Positions 39,274 to 49,610 of a stretch of DNA of 64,000 bases are shown piece by piece. Position numbers and translations under genes: made by a program. The notes beneath the pieces were generated by a model. The model saw nothing but the letters and a program-made list of their open reading frames with translations. It had not been told where the DNA came from and ran no database searches. This DNA is from Pelagibacteraceae bacterium AG-390-L03 (GTDB lineage Bacteria > Pseudomonadota > Alphaproteobacteria > Pelagibacterales > Pelagibacteraceae). Location: the NCBI GenBank assembly GCA_003279685.1, contig QCHA01000001.1, positions 124,001 through 188,000 of the forward strand, given 5' to 3'. Each line of letters opens with the position of its first letter. Position 1 is the first letter of the stretch.

Positions 39274-40047
39274 ATGTTCATCAATAATTTTGACCCAGTT
39301 GCTTTTCAAATCATGTCATTTGAAATTAGATGGTATTCATTAGCTTACATTTTAGGAATTGTAATTGGCTGGATCTTATGCAAAAAAATATTCATCAAAA
39401 AATCAGATATAAGTGAAAAATTTGATGACTATATTACTTACCTTATCATTGGAATAATTTTAGGTGGAAGAATAGGTTACATCGTATTTTACAATTTTTC
39501 ATATTACTCAAATAATTTTTTAGATATTTTTAAAATTTGGCAAGGTGGGATGTCATTTCATGGAGGATTATTAGGTGTAATTGTTTCAAGTTACATTTTT
39601 GCAAAAAAAAATAATCAAAATCCATTTTTTTATTTAGACCAGGTATCATTAGTTGCTCCAGTTGGAATTTTTTTTGGCAGATTAGCTAATTTTATAAATT
39701 CAGAACTTTATGGAGCGGTCTCAGATGTACCTTGGTCAGTAATTTTTACTAAAGTAGATAATTTATCCAGACACCCATCACAATTATATGAAGCAATTTT
39801 AGAAGGCTTAATTTTGTTTATAATATTAATTTATTTTACAAATAAAAACTATTTAAACAAACCTGGTTTAATTTCAGGGTTATTTTTAATTTTTTATTCT
39901 ATATTTAGATTCTTTATTGAGTTTTTTAGAATTCCAGATGAACAAATAGGTTATTTAATTTTGAGTTTAACTATGGGCCAAATAATTAGTTTAGTATTTG
40001 CTTCTATTGGAATGGCTATCTTTTACTTTAAAAATGAAAACAAATAA
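39274..40047 (+). CDS. lgt: Prolipoprotein diacylglyceryl transferase
   Basis: Inner-membrane enzyme that attaches diacylglycerol to the lipobox Cys of prelipoproteins. The 257 residues hold about seven hydrophobic helices. Family motifs are LGGRIGYIVFYN, WQGGMSFHGGLLG with the essential His, GRLANFINSELYG (the Lgt signature with its Arg and Asn), and RHPSQLYEAILEG. It overlaps the following methyltransferase gene by 14 bases. Its presence shows that lipoproteins are made, although MlaA here seems to lack a lipobox. Confidence 0.96.
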   Translation: MFINNFDPVAFQIMSFEIRWYSLAYILGIVIGWILCKKIFIKKSDISEKFDDYITYLIIGIILGGRIGYIVFYNFSYYSNNFLDIFKIWQGGMSFHGGLLGVIVSSYIFAKKNNQNPFFYLDQVSLVAPVGIFFGRLANFINSELYGAVSDVPWSVIFTKVDNLSRHPSQLYEAILEGLILFIILIYFTNKNYLNKPGLISGLFLIFYSIFRFFIEFFRIPDEQIGYLILSLTMGQIISLVFASIGMAIFYFKNENK

Positions 40048-41086
40048 TAGAGATTTACCGTTAGATCAATTTATAGAATTCGCTCTTTACGATAAAGTTG
40101 ATGGATATTACATGAAAAAAAATCCTTTTGGAAAAGAAGGAGATTTTATTACTGCCCCAAATATTACAAGAGTTTTTTCAGAAATAATGGCAATCTGGAT
40201 AGTGACCTTTTGGAAAAGTCTAGGATCGCCAAAAAAATTTAATTTATTAGAATTTGGAGCTGGAAATGGTGAAATGATGAAAGTTATAATTGAAACATTA
40301 AAAAATTTTCCAGAATGTTTTCATAACTGTAATTTTCAAATTCATGAAAAAAGTGAACTATTGAAAAAAAAACAAAAGTTAAATTTGAGGTCTGAAAAAA
40401 TAATTTGGATAGAAGATATAAATACTAATAATTCCTATCCGACTATTTTTTTAGCTAATGAATTTTTTGATGCACTTCCAATTAAGCAGTTTTTTAAAAA
40501 AAAAGAAGGTTGGGTTGAAAGATTTGTTAATTTCAAAGAAGAAGGGAAAGCTGAATTTAAAGAACAGCCAGCAAATATAAAAAAAATTGAGCAAAATTTA
40601 AATTTTGCTATTTCAAAAGAACAAGAAATTATTGAATACTCACCAGGTTCATTTGAATATTTAAAAAATATTTGTAACTTTATAAAAAAAAATGATGGTG
40701 GAATATTAATAATTGATTATGGGTATTTAGATATTAAGATGCGTGAAACTTTGCAGGCTATCAAAAATCATAAATATTCTAATATTTTAGAAAATATTGG
40801 AGAAACTGACATAACATACAATATTAACTTCAATTTATTTAAAAAATTTACTAATCAATTCGATGAATTAAGTTCTATAATTAGTAACCATAAGAAATTT
40901 TTGACAAGTATGGGGATAGTTCAAAGAGCTGAGATTATAAGTGAAAATTTACCTTTTTCTGAAAAATCAGATTTATTCTATAGAATAAGAAGACTTATTG
41001 ATAAAAAACAAATGGGTGAACTATTTAAAGTAATGTTAATAAAAAAGAAAAAAAATAAATTCAAAACAGGCTTTGAAATTGATTAG
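40034..41086 (+). CDS. SAM-dependent methyltransferase, MidA/NDUFAF7 family
   Basis: A 350-residue protein of the DUF185 group. It shows FIEFALYDKVDGYYMKKNPFGKEGDF near the N-terminus, DFITAPNITRVFSEIMAIW, the SAM loop LLEFGAGNGEMMKVI, and ANEFFDALPIKQF. Mitochondrial relatives (NDUFAF7/MidA) dimethylate an arginine of the NDUFS2 subunit of complex I, so a role in complex I assembly is possible. The ATG at 40034 was chosen over a longer frame that begins within lgt. It overlaps pgeF by 14 bases. Confidence 0.85.
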   Translation: MKTNNRDLPLDQFIEFALYDKVDGYYMKKNPFGKEGDFITAPNITRVFSEIMAIWIVTFWKSLGSPKKFNLLEFGAGNGEMMKVIIETLKNFPECFHNCNFQIHEKSELLKKKQKLNLRSEKIIWIEDINTNNSYPTIFLANEFFDALPIKQFFKKKEGWVERFVNFKEEGKAEFKEQPANIKKIEQNLNFAISKEQEIIEYSPGSFEYLKNICNFIKKNDGGILIIDYGYLDIKMRETLQAIKNHKYSNILENIGETDITYNINFNLFKKFTNQFDELSSIISNHKKFLTSMGIVQRAEIISENLPFSEKSDLFYRIRRLIDKKQMGELFKVMLIKKKKNKFKTGFEID

Positions 41087-41837
41087 ATCAAAAAAATTAG
41101 CAAAAATAAAAGACTTGGAACATTGCTTTTTTAATAGTGTTGGCGGTCAGTCTAAAAATATTTACAAAAGCTTAAACTGTGGCCCTGGCTCAAAAGATAA
41201 TAAGAAAAATATCAAAAAAAACTTACAAATAGTTAGAAAAAAAATTAGTAAAAAAGCACAAAATATTTTTTTAGTTCGTCAGATACATAGTAATAAGTTT
41301 TTATTCATTGATAAGACATATGACAATAAAGAGAAACCTAAGGTTGATGCTATAATTACTAATAAAAAAAATTTTCCTATTGGTGTTCTAACTGCTGATT
41401 GTGCTCCAATACTAATTTATGAAGACAAAATGAAGATGATAGCAGCAATTCACGCTGGATGGAAAGGGGCGTTTAAAGGCATTATTGCTAAAGTAATCAA
41501 GTTCATGATCAAAAAAGGTTGTAAATTAGAAAATATTACAGCTGCTATAGGTCCATCTATTTCTCAAAAAAATTATGAAGTTAAACAAGATTTTAAAAGA
41601 AAATTTATTAAAAAAGATAAAAAAAATTATATATTTTTTAAGAATAAAAAAAATAGATTATACTTTGATTTAACTAAGTTTATATATGCTTCGCTTAAAA
41701 CCATTAAAGTTAAAAATATAGATATTTTAAGAATTGATACTTTTGATAAAACAAATAAATTTTTTAGTGCAAGAAGAGCTTTGAAATTAAATCATGATGA
41801 TTATGGTAGAAATATATCAATAATTATGCTTAATTAG
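41073..41837 (+). CDS. pgeF: Peptidoglycan editing factor, multicopper-oxidase-like (PgeF)
   Basis: A 254-residue protein of the YfiH/laccase-domain family. Conserved features are [11 protein letters not shown], the Cys/Asp/His zinc-site motifs [13 protein letters not shown] and [14 protein letters not shown], and [13 protein letters not shown]. In E. coli YfiH removes faulty Ser-containing muropeptide precursors; other members act on purine nucleosides. Translation appears to begin at TTG (41073), as no ATG or GTG lies before the conserved region. The lgt-midA-pgeF order recurs in many alphaproteobacteria. Confidence 0.88.
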   Translation: MKLIRSKKLAKIKDLEHCFFNSVGGQSKNIYKSLNCGPGSKDNKKNIKKNLQIVRKKISKKAQNIFLVRQIHSNKFLFIDKTYDNKEKPKVDAIITNKKNFPIGVLTADCAPILIYEDKMKMIAAIHAGWKGAFKGIIAKVIKFMIKKGCKLENITAAIGPSISQKNYEVKQDFKRKFIKKDKKNYIFFKNKKNRLYFDLTKFIYASLKTIKVKNIDILRIDTFDKTNKFFSARRALKLNHDDYGRNISIIMLN

Positions 41838-41844
41838 GTTTTTA

Positions 41845-42777
41845 ATGAAATTATTATCCGGTAACAGCAATAAGCCTCTTAGCAAAAATATTGCAAAATA
41901 TTTAAAATCTAAATTGGTAAATTCTAGCATCAGAAATTTTTCTGATGGAGAAATTTATGTTGAGATTAATGAAAATATAAGAGGAAATAGTATTTTTATC
42001 ATTCAGTCAATTTCATCGCCTGCTAATGATAATTTAATGGAGCTTTTACTTTGCATAGATGCATTAAAAAGATCATCTGCAAAAAATATTACAGCTGTCA
42101 TTCCGTACTTTGGATATGCAAGACAAGATAGAAAGGTTGTTCCAAGAACTTCTATTTCAGCAAAACTTGTATCAAATCTAATTACTAAAGCGGGTGCAGA
42201 TAGAGTGGTAACAGTTGATTTACATGCTGGTCAAATTCAAGGTTTTTTTGACATTCCTGTTGATAACTTATTTGCAACTCCAATTTTTGCAAGACACGCA
42301 AAGAAAAAAATAAAAAATAAAAATATTATTTGTGTTGCACCAGATGTGGGTGGAACTGAGAGAGCTAGAGCTTTAGGAAAACTATTAAATGTAGGACTTG
42401 CAATCGTTGATAAAAGAAGACCAAAGCCAGGTCAATCACAAGTAATGAATGTGATAGGAGATGTTAAAGGAAAAACTTGTGTAATCGTTGATGATATTAT
42501 TGATTCAGGTGGGACAATAGTAAACGCTGCAAAAGTGCTTAAAGACAGAGGTGCAAGGGAAGTTTATGTTTACATCACACACGGAGTATTAAGTGGTGAG
42601 GCTGTAAAAAAAATTAAAAATTCTGTAATCAAAAATCTTGTTATTACCGATACAATTGACAACAATGATAAAATTAAGGGTGCTAAAAACATTGAGGTTC
42701 TGCCAATTTCTGGCTTAATGGGAGAAGCAATTAAAAGAATATCTAACTCAACATCTGTATCAGATTTATTTAAATAA
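41845..42777 (+). CDS. prs: Ribose-phosphate pyrophosphokinase
   Basis: Makes PRPP from ribose 5-phosphate and ATP for nucleotide, His and Trp synthesis. The 310 residues contain the N-terminal [16 protein letters not shown], the [16 protein letters not shown] segment, [21 protein letters not shown] (flexible loop and signature), [19 protein letters not shown], and the PRPP-binding loop [13 protein letters not shown]. Length and motifs are standard. It precedes rplY by 45 bases, the order found in many bacteria. Confidence 0.97.
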   Translation: MKLLSGNSNKPLSKNIAKYLKSKLVNSSIRNFSDGEIYVEINENIRGNSIFIIQSISSPANDNLMELLLCIDALKRSSAKNITAVIPYFGYARQDRKVVPRTSISAKLVSNLITKAGADRVVTVDLHAGQIQGFFDIPVDNLFATPIFARHAKKKIKNKNIICVAPDVGGTERARALGKLLNVGLAIVDKRRPKPGQSQVMNVIGDVKGKTCVIVDDIIDSGGTIVNAAKVLKDRGAREVYVYITHGVLSGEAVKKIKNSVIKNLVITDTIDNNDKIKGAKNIEVLPISGLMGEAIKRISNSTSVSDLFK

Positions 42778-42822
42778 TTACCTTGAGTTATTAAAGAACT
42801 TGGGCTAAAAACCCATGATTTT

Positions 42823-43524
42823 ATGATTTCATTAGACGCAAACATTAGAAACACAAAAACTAAGGGTGAACTTAGTGTGCTTAGAAATAATGGTGGTGTG
42901 CCAGCTGTAATTTATGGTGGAGAAGCACAAAATGAAACAGTTTCAATTTCAAAAAAACTATTAAAGTCTCTGATTGATAAAGAAAATTTCCTATCCAATA
43001 TAGTTACTTTAAATGTTGATGGAAAACCTCAAAACGTTCTTCCAAGAGAAATTAAATATCACATCATTTCAGATGAACCTATTCATGTAGACTTTTTAAG
43101 AGTGGTTCCAGGTGTAAAAATAAGAATTGAAGTGCCTGTTCAGTTTATTAACCATGAAAAATCTCCAGGCTTGAAAAGAGGTGGAGTTTTGAACATCGTT
43201 AGAAGAAAAGTAGAATTAAGATGTCCAAGTGAAAAGATTCCAGAAAGTTTAGTAATAGATCTAGATGGAGTTGAGATTGGTGAAAGTTTTAAAATATCAT
43301 CAATCGACTTAGAAACAGATGTGGCTCCAACTATTAAAGGTAGAGACTTTGTTATAGCAACTTTAGCTGCACCTACAGTAATGAAAGAGCCTGAGAAACC
43401 TGCTGAAGCAGAAGCTGCGGAAGGAGAGGCAGGATCTGAAGCAGCCGCAGATGGTGAAAAGCCAGCTGCAGAAGGTGAAGCAAAAGAAGGTGAAGACAAA
43501 AAAGCTGCTGAAGAAAAGAAATAA
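42823..43524 (+). CDS. rplY: 50S ribosomal protein L25/general stress protein CTC
   Basis: Binds 5S rRNA. The 233-residue protein has the L25 domain at the N-terminus (SLDANIRNTKTKGELSVLRNNGGVPAVIYGG shown by its positions 3-32) and the TL5/CTC beta domain up to about residue 185. A C-terminal tail of about 45 residues is almost entirely Ala, Glu, Gly, Lys and Pro. The tail is richer in G+C than the surrounding genes because of its amino acids, and resembles tails seen in other alphaproteobacterial L25 proteins. Confidence 0.93.
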   Translation: MISLDANIRNTKTKGELSVLRNNGGVPAVIYGGEAQNETVSISKKLLKSLIDKENFLSNIVTLNVDGKPQNVLPREIKYHIISDEPIHVDFLRVVPGVKIRIEVPVQFINHEKSPGLKRGGVLNIVRRKVELRCPSEKIPESLVIDLDGVEIGESFKISSIDLETDVAPTIKGRDFVIATLAAPTVMKEPEKPAEAEAAEGEAGSEAAADGEKPAAEGEAKEGEDKKAAEEKK

Positions 43525-43560
43525 TCTGCCAAAGTTAAATTTTACTATCCACTAAAAAAT

Positions 43561-44124
43561 ATGCTTTTATTTGTAGGCCTAGGCAACCCAACTCCAGATA
43601 GTGAGAATAATAGACATAATGTTGGCTTTAAAATTATAGACTCTATTAATAAAAAATTTGGCTTGTCAAAACAAAAGCCAAAATTTAAAGGACTATTAAC
43701 AACTGGGAATGTTGGTAATCAAAAAGTTTATGCCATCAAACCATTAACATTTATGAATAATTCAGGAATTTGTATTAGAGAGCTTATTGAATATTTTAAA
43801 ATAGACGCAGAAGATGTAATTGTTTTTCATGATGATTTAGATGTAGAGTTTGGGAAGATTAAAGCAAAATTCGGTGGATCAAGTGCAGGTCACAACGGAA
43901 TTGCATCCATTGATAAATTTATAGGAAAAGATTATTCAAGAGTAAGAATTGGTATTGGTAAACCAAAAGAGAATATAGAAATTGGAGATTTTGTGCTTCA
44001 AAACTTTGATGAAGAAGAATTAACTGGTATAGAAAAAATCTCAAATCATATTAATGAATCAATTTCTATATTAGTTGAAAAAAAATTAGATTTATTTTCT
44101 AGCACAGTAAATAACAATAAATAA
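43561..44124 (+). CDS. pth: Peptidyl-tRNA hydrolase
   Basis: Recycles peptidyl-tRNA released from ribosomes. The 187-residue protein begins FVGLGNPTPDSENNRHNVGF, which holds the catalytic His (about residue 20). KPLTFMNNSG, FHDDLDVEFGKIKAKFGGSSAGHNGI and DYSRVRIGIGKP follow, all family motifs. Pth follows L25 as in many genomes, with a 36-base gap, and its stop overlaps the ychF start by one base (TAATG). Confidence 0.97.
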   Translation: MLLFVGLGNPTPDSENNRHNVGFKIIDSINKKFGLSKQKPKFKGLLTTGNVGNQKVYAIKPLTFMNNSGICIRELIEYFKIDAEDVIVFHDDLDVEFGKIKAKFGGSSAGHNGIASIDKFIGKDYSRVRIGIGKPKENIEIGDFVLQNFDEEELTGIEKISNHINESISILVEKKLDLFSSTVNNNK

Positions 44125-45197
44125 TGAGCTTTAAATGTGGAATTGTTGGTTTACCCAATGTTGGTAAATCTACCCTATTCAATGCATTGACAAACTCAAG
44201 TAAAGCTCAAGCAGCTAATTTTCCTTTTTGCACGATTGACCCAAATATTGGTGTTGTTCCAGTTCCAGATGAAAGATTAAACAACCTATCTAAAGTTTCA
44301 AAATCAAAAAAAATCATAAATACCACAATTTCATTTGTCGATATTGCTGGACTAGTTAAAGGCGCATCAAAAGGTGAAGGTTTAGGTAATAAGTTTTTAT
44401 CACATATTAGAGAAGTGGATGCAATTATTCACATGATTAGATGTTTTGATTCTGATGATATTCAAAATGTTAATCCGACGGTAGATCCTATCAGAGATTT
44501 AGAAATTATTGAAACTGAAATGATGTTAGCCGACTTAGAGTCAATTCAAAAGAGATTGGGAAAAAGTAATAAAAAAAATGTTGATGAGGAGCAATTAAAA
44601 ATATTAGAAGTTGCATTAGATTGTATTAATAATGATAAAAATATCTCAATTCTAAAATCTCAATTTGAGAGCAAGCAGCTTAATCAAAGTGGTTTATTAT
44701 CCATTAAACCAAAAATATTTGTGTGTAACGTAGATGAGCAAAGTGTTCAAGGGGGTAATCAATATACAAAAGATTTTATAGAAAAATTTGGTGAAGAAAA
44801 TACTCTAGTTGTTTCAGCTGATATAGAAAATCAAATTAATGAACTAGAGTCATCAGAGAGAGAAAACTATATGGAAATGATTGGTTTGAAAGAAACTGGA
44901 TTAAGTATGTTAATTCAAAAAGGTTATAAAATTTTAGAATTAGATACCTATTTTACTTCTGGTCCAGAAGAAACTAGAGCATGGACTATCCAAAAAAACT
45001 GTACAGCTCCTAAGGCTGCTGGTGAAATTCATACTGATTTTGAAAAAGGTTTTATAAGAGCAGAAACAGTTTCCTATGAAGATTTTGTGGCAAATGATGG
45101 TTGGGTCAATTCAAAGACTAATGGAAAAATGAGACTAGAAGGTAAAGATTATATTGTTAAAGATGGTGATGTATTAAACTTCAGATTCAACACGTGA
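44124..45197 (+). CDS. ychF: Ribosome-binding ATPase YchF
   Basis: Obg-family P-loop protein that binds ribosomes and prefers ATP. The 357 residues have Walker A GLPNVGKSTLFNAL, FPFCTIDPNIG, Walker B DIAGLVKGASKGEGLGN, the FLSHIREVDAIIHMIRCF segment, and the C-terminal TGS-like domain with YFTSGPEETRAWTI and the FEKGFIRAE signature. Its 3' end overlaps petC on the opposite strand by 24 bases. Confidence 0.97.
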   Translation: MSFKCGIVGLPNVGKSTLFNALTNSSKAQAANFPFCTIDPNIGVVPVPDERLNNLSKVSKSKKIINTTISFVDIAGLVKGASKGEGLGNKFLSHIREVDAIIHMIRCFDSDDIQNVNPTVDPIRDLEIIETEMMLADLESIQKRLGKSNKKNVDEEQLKILEVALDCINNDKNISILKSQFESKQLNQSGLLSIKPKIFVCNVDEQSVQGGNQYTKDFIEKFGEENTLVVSADIENQINELESSERENYMEMIGLKETGLSMLIQKGYKILELDTYFTSGPEETRAWTIQKNCTAPKAAGEIHTDFEKGFIRAETVSYEDFVANDGWVNSKTNGKMRLEGKDYIVKDGDVLNFRFNT

Positions 45198-45953
45198 CCA
45201 TATTTTTTTCATACTGAAATAAACTAAGATAGTTAAAATAATCAAATAAATAATTGCTTTAAAGCCCATTTGATGTCTAGTTTCTAAATGAGGTTCTGCT
45301 GCCCACATTAAAAATGTTGTCACATCTTTTGACATTTGTTCAACTGTTGCTTTTGTTCCATCTCCATATTCTATTAGATCATCAGAAAGTGGAGCTGACA
45401 TTCTAATTTTATTTCCATACATATATTTATTGTAATGAACACCTTCATCTAAAGTCATTCCAGATGGAGCATCTTCATAACCTTGAAGCAAAGAATAAAT
45501 ATAATCTACCCCACCACCTCTAGCTTTAACAAGAACTGACATGTCAGGAGGATAGGCTCCACCATTAGCTGCTTGAGCTGCTTTGACATTGTCGTATGGC
45601 ATTACAAATTTATCAGACAATTTTGCAGGTCTCTCAAACATTTCACCATCAGCATTTGGCCCATCTATTACTTCAAATGAGGCTGCTATAGCTTTGACTT
45701 CAGCTTGTGAGAACTCTGGTCCGCCCTTTTCTCCTAAATTTCTATAACTTAGATATTTCATTGAGTGACAGGAAGCACAGACTTCTGTGTAAACTTGATA
45801 ACCTCTTTGAAGTGAACCTCTATCAAATTTACCAAAAAGTCCCTTAAAACTCCAATCAGTTTTTAAATAATCAACTTTTTCAGCTGATTGTGATTGAGTA
45901 ACTGTAAAAAAAAATAAGACTAGAATTGAAAATAATTTAATAAAATTCTTCAC
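45174..45953 (-). CDS. petC: Cytochrome c1 of the bc1 complex
   Basis: Haem-bearing subunit that passes electrons from the Rieske protein to soluble cytochrome c. The 259 residues include a signal peptide (about 1-24), the haem motif C59-A-S-C62-H63, YLSYRNLGEKGGP, the PPDMSVLVKARGGGVDYIYSLL region, and the Met-ligand area IRMSAPLSDDL. A C-terminal membrane anchor lies at about residues 233-250. It starts one base after petB. The last 24 bases overlap ychF. Confidence 0.97.
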   Translation of the reverse strand: MKNFIKLFSILVLFFFTVTQSQSAEKVDYLKTDWSFKGLFGKFDRGSLQRGYQVYTEVCASCHSMKYLSYRNLGEKGGPEFSQAEVKAIAASFEVIDGPNADGEMFERPAKLSDKFVMPYDNVKAAQAANGGAYPPDMSVLVKARGGGVDYIYSLLQGYEDAPSGMTLDEGVHYNKYMYGNKIRMSAPLSDDLIEYGDGTKATVEQMSKDVTTFLMWAAEPHLETRHQMGFKAIIYLIILTILVYFSMKKIWSRVESEV

Positions 45954-45954
45954 T

Positions 45955-47217
45955 TTAGTTATCTAAACTTTCTTTATTTTTAGCCATTGCCAAATTAGTA
46001 GAGCCTCCAAGAACAGGTTCGGTTATACTTAATGGAATAGGCAATGTTTTTTCTTTAAATCCTAAAACTGGTAAAATCACCAAGAAATGAAGAAAATAAT
46101 ATGCAGTAGCTACTCTTGCAATTAACAAGTAAAGCCCTTCAGCTGGCATAGCTCCCATATATCCTAGAATTAAAACATCAGCTACAAGTATCCAATAGAA
46201 CTGTTTGTACAAAGGTCTAAACACTGCAGATCTTATTTTTGAAGTATCTAACCATGGTAGTACAGCTAAGATTAAAATAGCTGAAAGCATTGCTACAACT
46301 CCAAGTAACTTATCAGGTACTGATCTTAAAATTGCATAAAAAGGTAAAAGATACCATTCAGGGACAATATGAGCTGGGGTTACCATTGGATTAGCTTCGA
46401 TATAGTTATCAGCATGACCTAAAATATTTGGTGAATAAAAAACAAAAAAAGCAAAAACAATCATAAACATCAGTAATGCAAATCCATCTTTAATAACAAT
46501 GTATGGATGAAACGGCACTGTATCCTTTGAAGGTTTCTTTATATCAATTCCAACCGGGTTGTTATTTCCAGGAACATGAAGAGCCCAAATATGCAAAACA
46601 ACAAGGCCTAAAATTAAAAAAGGAATTAAATAATGGAGTGTAAAAAATCTAGTTAAAGTGGGATTGTCTACAGAATAACCACCCCATAACCAAGTAACAA
46701 TTCCCTCACCGACTAATGGAATTGCACTAAATAAATTTGTGATAACTGTTGCCCCCCAAAAACTCATTTGGCCCCAAGGTAATACGTAACCCATAAATGC
46801 AGCTGCCATCATTAATAGATAAATGATTATTCCAATTATCCAAATAATTTCTCTTGGAGATTTATAAGATCCATAAAATAAAGATCTAAATATATGAATA
46901 TAAACTGCTAAAAAAAACATGGATGCACCATTTGCATGTATGTACCTTATTAACCAACCATAGTTAACATCTCTCATTATATGCTCAACACTTTCAAAAG
47001 CCATGTCTGCATGAGCTATGTAATGCATTGCAAGTGTTAAACCTGTTACAATCTGAGTTATTAAACAAAAAGTTAGAATTCCCCCGAATGTCCACCAGTA
47101 GTTTAAATTTTTTGGTGTAGGATAATCTGTTAAGTGATTTGCTAAAGTTAAAAGTGGAAGTCTATCATTAAACCATTTTCCAACTTTTGATGTAGGCGTA
47201 TATTCGTGATCACTCAT
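45955..47217 (-). CDS. petB: Cytochrome b of the bc1 complex
   Basis: Membrane core of complex III that oxidises ubiquinol. The 420-residue protein has about eight to nine helices. It shows [16 protein letters not shown] and [16 protein letters not shown] with two of the haem-ligand His, the [25 protein letters not shown] stretch (seen over about residues 140-165), and the Qo-site motif [14 protein letters not shown]. The length is normal for an unsplit alphaproteobacterial cytochrome b. It lies between petA and petC. Confidence 0.98.
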   Translation of the reverse strand: MSDHEYTPTSKVGKWFNDRLPLLTLANHLTDYPTPKNLNYWWTFGGILTFCLITQIVTGLTLAMHYIAHADMAFESVEHIMRDVNYGWLIRYIHANGASMFFLAVYIHIFRSLFYGSYKSPREIIWIIGIIIYLLMMAAAFMGYVLPWGQMSFWGATVITNLFSAIPLVGEGIVTWLWGGYSVDNPTLTRFFTLHYLIPFLILGLVVLHIWALHVPGNNNPVGIDIKKPSKDTVPFHPYIVIKDGFALLMFMIVFAFFVFYSPNILGHADNYIEANPMVTPAHIVPEWYLLPFYAILRSVPDKLLGVVAMLSAILILAVLPWLDTSKIRSAVFRPLYKQFYWILVADVLILGYMGAMPAEGLYLLIARVATAYYFLHFLVILPVLGFKEKTLPIPLSITEPVLGGSTNLAMAKNKESLDN

Positions 47218-47225
47218 AATATTAG

Positions 47226-47735
47226 TTATCCAATTTTAATTGTATTAGCATTAACAAATTCGTATTTTGGAACTTCCATGTTTAACGGTGCAGGACCTTT
47301 TCTAATTCTGCCTGATGTATCGTAATGCGAGCCATGACATGGGCAAAACCAACCATCGTAATCACCTTTATCATTTAATGGAACACACCCTAAATGAGTA
47401 CAAACACCAAGCATTACCAGCCACTCTGGATCTTTGGCTCTATCCTCATCTTTTTCAGGATGTATTAGATCTTCCATTTTAACTGATCTAGCTTCTGAAA
47501 TTTCTTCTTGAGTTCTTCTTCTAATAAAAACTGGTTTTCCTCTCCAAAGCACAGTTATTGTATTTCCGGGTTTAACTGAACTTACATCAACTTCTGTACT
47601 TGCTAGTGCTTTTACAGAAGCATCTGGATTCATTTGATCAACTAATGGCCAAACTACTGCAGCAACACCTACAGCTCCTACAGCATATGAGGCTGTAAAT
47701 AAAAAATCTCGTCTTTCTGGTTTTTTATCTGACAT
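47226..47735 (-). CDS. petA: Rieske iron-sulfur protein of the bc1 complex
   Basis: Carries the 2Fe-2S cluster that accepts electrons from ubiquinol. The 169-residue protein begins with a twin-arginine motif ERRDFLF (residues 7-13) and a membrane helix, which point to Tat export. The cluster motifs are CTHLGC (112-117) and CPCHGSHYD (131-139), with both Cys-His pairs and the disulfide Cys present. First gene of petABC; divergent from trmL with a 93-base gap. Confidence 0.98.
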   Translation of the reverse strand: MSDKKPERRDFLFTASYAVGAVGVAAVVWPLVDQMNPDASVKALASTEVDVSSVKPGNTITVLWRGKPVFIRRRTQEEISEARSVKMEDLIHPEKDEDRAKDPEWLVMLGVCTHLGCVPLNDKGDYDGWFCPCHGSHYDTSGRIRKGPAPLNMEVPKYEFVNANTIKIG

Positions 47736-47828
47736 ATGAATTAGTTGTTTATATTGTCTATTATTGATTTAAAAATACTTAATATACGAATTCATATAAT
47801 ATAAAATAATAATTTTACTACTGAAAGA

Positions 47829-48302
47829 ATGACACAGAATTCAACAATTCTAAGACCTAAAATTGCACTTTATGAGCCAGATATACCTCAAAATACAGCG
47901 GCAATAATTAGAACATGTGCTTGTTTAGGGGCTAAACTTGAAATTATTGAGCCATGTGGTTTTCTCTTAAATGACAAAAGGTTTAAAAGAGTGGTAATGG
48001 ACTATATGGATTGGGATAAAGTTGAAATATATCAAAGCTCAGATAAATTCTTTGATGCGAAAAAGAATCATAGAGTGATATTAATGACAACAAAAGCATC
48101 GACATCATACTTAAAATTTAAATTTGAAAAAGATGACACAATACTATTTGGTAGAGAAAGTGCTGGCGTACCCGAAAAGATTCATCAATCAATTAATGAT
48201 CGACTTAAAATACCTATGAATGAAAATACCAGGTCATTGAATATAGCATCCTCTGTTGCAATTGTTTTAGCAGAAAGCTTAAGACAAACAAAATTAATAT
48301 AA
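47829..48302 (+). CDS. trmL: tRNA (cytidine/uridine-34 2'-O)-methyltransferase TrmL
   Basis: SPOUT-class enzyme that methylates the wobble ribose of tRNA-Leu species. The 157-residue protein opens IALYEPDIPQNTAAIIRTCACLGA, followed by EPCGFLLNDKRFKRVVMDYM. The knotted SAM site is LFGRESAGVPEKIH with IPMNENTRSLNIASSVAIVLAE. It starts a plus-strand run with hemF two bases later. Confidence 0.94.
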   Translation: MTQNSTILRPKIALYEPDIPQNTAAIIRTCACLGAKLEIIEPCGFLLNDKRFKRVVMDYMDWDKVEIYQSSDKFFDAKKNHRVILMTTKASTSYLKFKFEKDDTILFGRESAGVPEKIHQSINDRLKIPMNENTRSLNIASSVAIVLAESLRQTKLI

Positions 48303-48303
48303 A

Positions 48304-49131
48304 ATGGACAATGAAATAAAAAAAGACTTAGCAAGTAATTGGTTCAAGCTTCTTCAAAATGCTATTTGTGATGACATTAGTAAACTTGAAAAAAATAAAA
48401 TAAAATTTAAATCAACTACATGGCAAAGAAGTAAAATTAAAGATGAGGGAGGAGGAGAATATAGAATTATAAATAATGGAAAAATTTTTGAAAAGGTAGG
48501 AGTAAATTTTTCAAAAGTTTACGGAAAATTTCCAAAAAAATTAAAAAAAAATATTCCTGGAGCTAATAAAGATCCAAGATTTTGGGCTTCTGGGATTTCA
48601 ATAGTAATGCATATGCAAAATCCTCATATTCCAGCGATGCATTTTAATACTAGATATATTTGTACAACTCAAAATTGGTTCGGTGGTGGTATGGATGTAA
48701 CACCTTCAATTAAAGATAAAAAAGAAGAAAAAAATTTTCACCTCTCATTAAAAAAAATGTGTAATCGTCATAATAAAAAATATTATAAAAGATATAAAGA
48801 ATGGTGTGATAAATATTTTTATCTACCTCATAGAAGTGAAGCAAGAGGTATTGGTGGAATTTTTTTTGATTACAAAAAAAATAATTTTGAAAGAGACTTC
48901 AAATTTGTAAGAGATGTTGGTGTAACATTTCAAATGATATTTAATAATATTATTGAAAAAAAAATTCACAAAAAATGGACTTTAAAAGATAAAGAGATGC
49001 AGTATATTAAAAGAGGAAGGTACGCTGAATTTAATTTATTATATGATAGAGGTACAAAATTTGGCTTACAAACAGGTGGAAATGTTGAGGGTATATTGAT
49101 GTCTTTACCACCAATAGCTAAGTGGAAATAA
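48304..49131 (+). CDS. hemF: Oxygen-dependent coproporphyrinogen III oxidase
   Basis: Haem-synthesis enzyme that decarboxylates coproporphyrinogen III using oxygen. The 275 residues hold the family motifs FWASGISIVMHMQNPHIPAMHFNTRY, WFGGGMDVTP, YLPHRSEARGIGGIFFD, and the C-terminal RGRYAEFNLLYDRGTKFGLQTGGN with VEGILMSLPP. A strictly oxygen-dependent form fits an aerobic surface-ocean organism. The greA start codon follows five bases after it. Confidence 0.97.
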   Translation: MDNEIKKDLASNWFKLLQNAICDDISKLEKNKIKFKSTTWQRSKIKDEGGGEYRIINNGKIFEKVGVNFSKVYGKFPKKLKKNIPGANKDPRFWASGISIVMHMQNPHIPAMHFNTRYICTTQNWFGGGMDVTPSIKDKKEEKNFHLSLKKMCNRHNKKYYKRYKEWCDKYFYLPHRSEARGIGGIFFDYKKNNFERDFKFVRDVGVTFQMIFNNIIEKKIHKKWTLKDKEMQYIKRGRYAEFNLLYDRGTKFGLQTGGNVEGILMSLPPIAKWK

Positions 49132-49133
49132 AA

Positions 49134-49610
49134 ATGGATAAAGAACCAATAACATTGAATGGTTTAAATAAACTAAAAGAAGAATTAATTTTTTTAAAAG
49201 AAAAAAAGAGACCAGAAATTGTAGCTGCAATTGCAGAGGCCAGATCACATGGTGATCTAAAAGAAAATGCAGAATATCATGCCGCTAAAGAAGAGCAGTC
49301 TCATAGCGAAGGACGAATAACAGAAATCAATGATATTATTGCAAGGGCCAATGTCATTGATGTTACAAAATTAAATAATGAGGGTAAAATAATCTTTGGC
49401 TCTACTGTATTTTTAGAAAACCTAGATAATGGTGAAAAAATTAACTACAAAATTGTTGGAAAAGATGAAGCTGACTTAAAACAAAAACTAATTTTTTTTC
49501 AATCACCAATTGGTAAAGGTTTAATTGGAAAAAATAAAAATGATTTAGTCGAGATTAAAACTCCTGCAGGAATTAAAAATTTTGAAATAAAAGATGTTAA
49601 ATATATTTAA
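49134..49610 (+). CDS. greA: Transcription elongation factor GreA
   Basis: Rescues backtracked RNA polymerase by stimulating transcript cleavage. The 158-residue protein has the N-terminal coiled coil with LKEELIFLKEKKRPEIV, AIAEARSHGDLKENAEYHAAKEEQ holding the acidic tip residues, and the C-terminal FKBP-like domain with SPIGKGLIGKNKNDLVEIKTPAG. ATG at 49134 gives the family's usual length; GTG at 49122 inside hemF would add four residues. Its TAA overlaps the TAA of the opposite gene. Confidence 0.97.
   Translation: MDKEPITLNGLNKLKEELIFLKEKKRPEIVAAIAEARSHGDLKENAEYHAAKEEQSHSEGRITEINDIIARANVIDVTKLNNEGKIIFGSTVFLENLDNGEKINYKIVGKDEADLKQKLIFFQSPIGKGLIGKNKNDLVEIKTPAGIKNFEIKDVKYI

Noticed and set aside
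42801..42815. TGGG...CCCA hairpin before rplY
   Set aside because: Four base pairs only, with no T-run; too short to call a terminator or regulator.
43140..43532. Open frame of 130 codons opposite rplY
   Set aside because: It is Ala/Ser/Pro-rich only because it is the reverse of the Ala/Glu/Gly tail of L25, a typical shadow frame.
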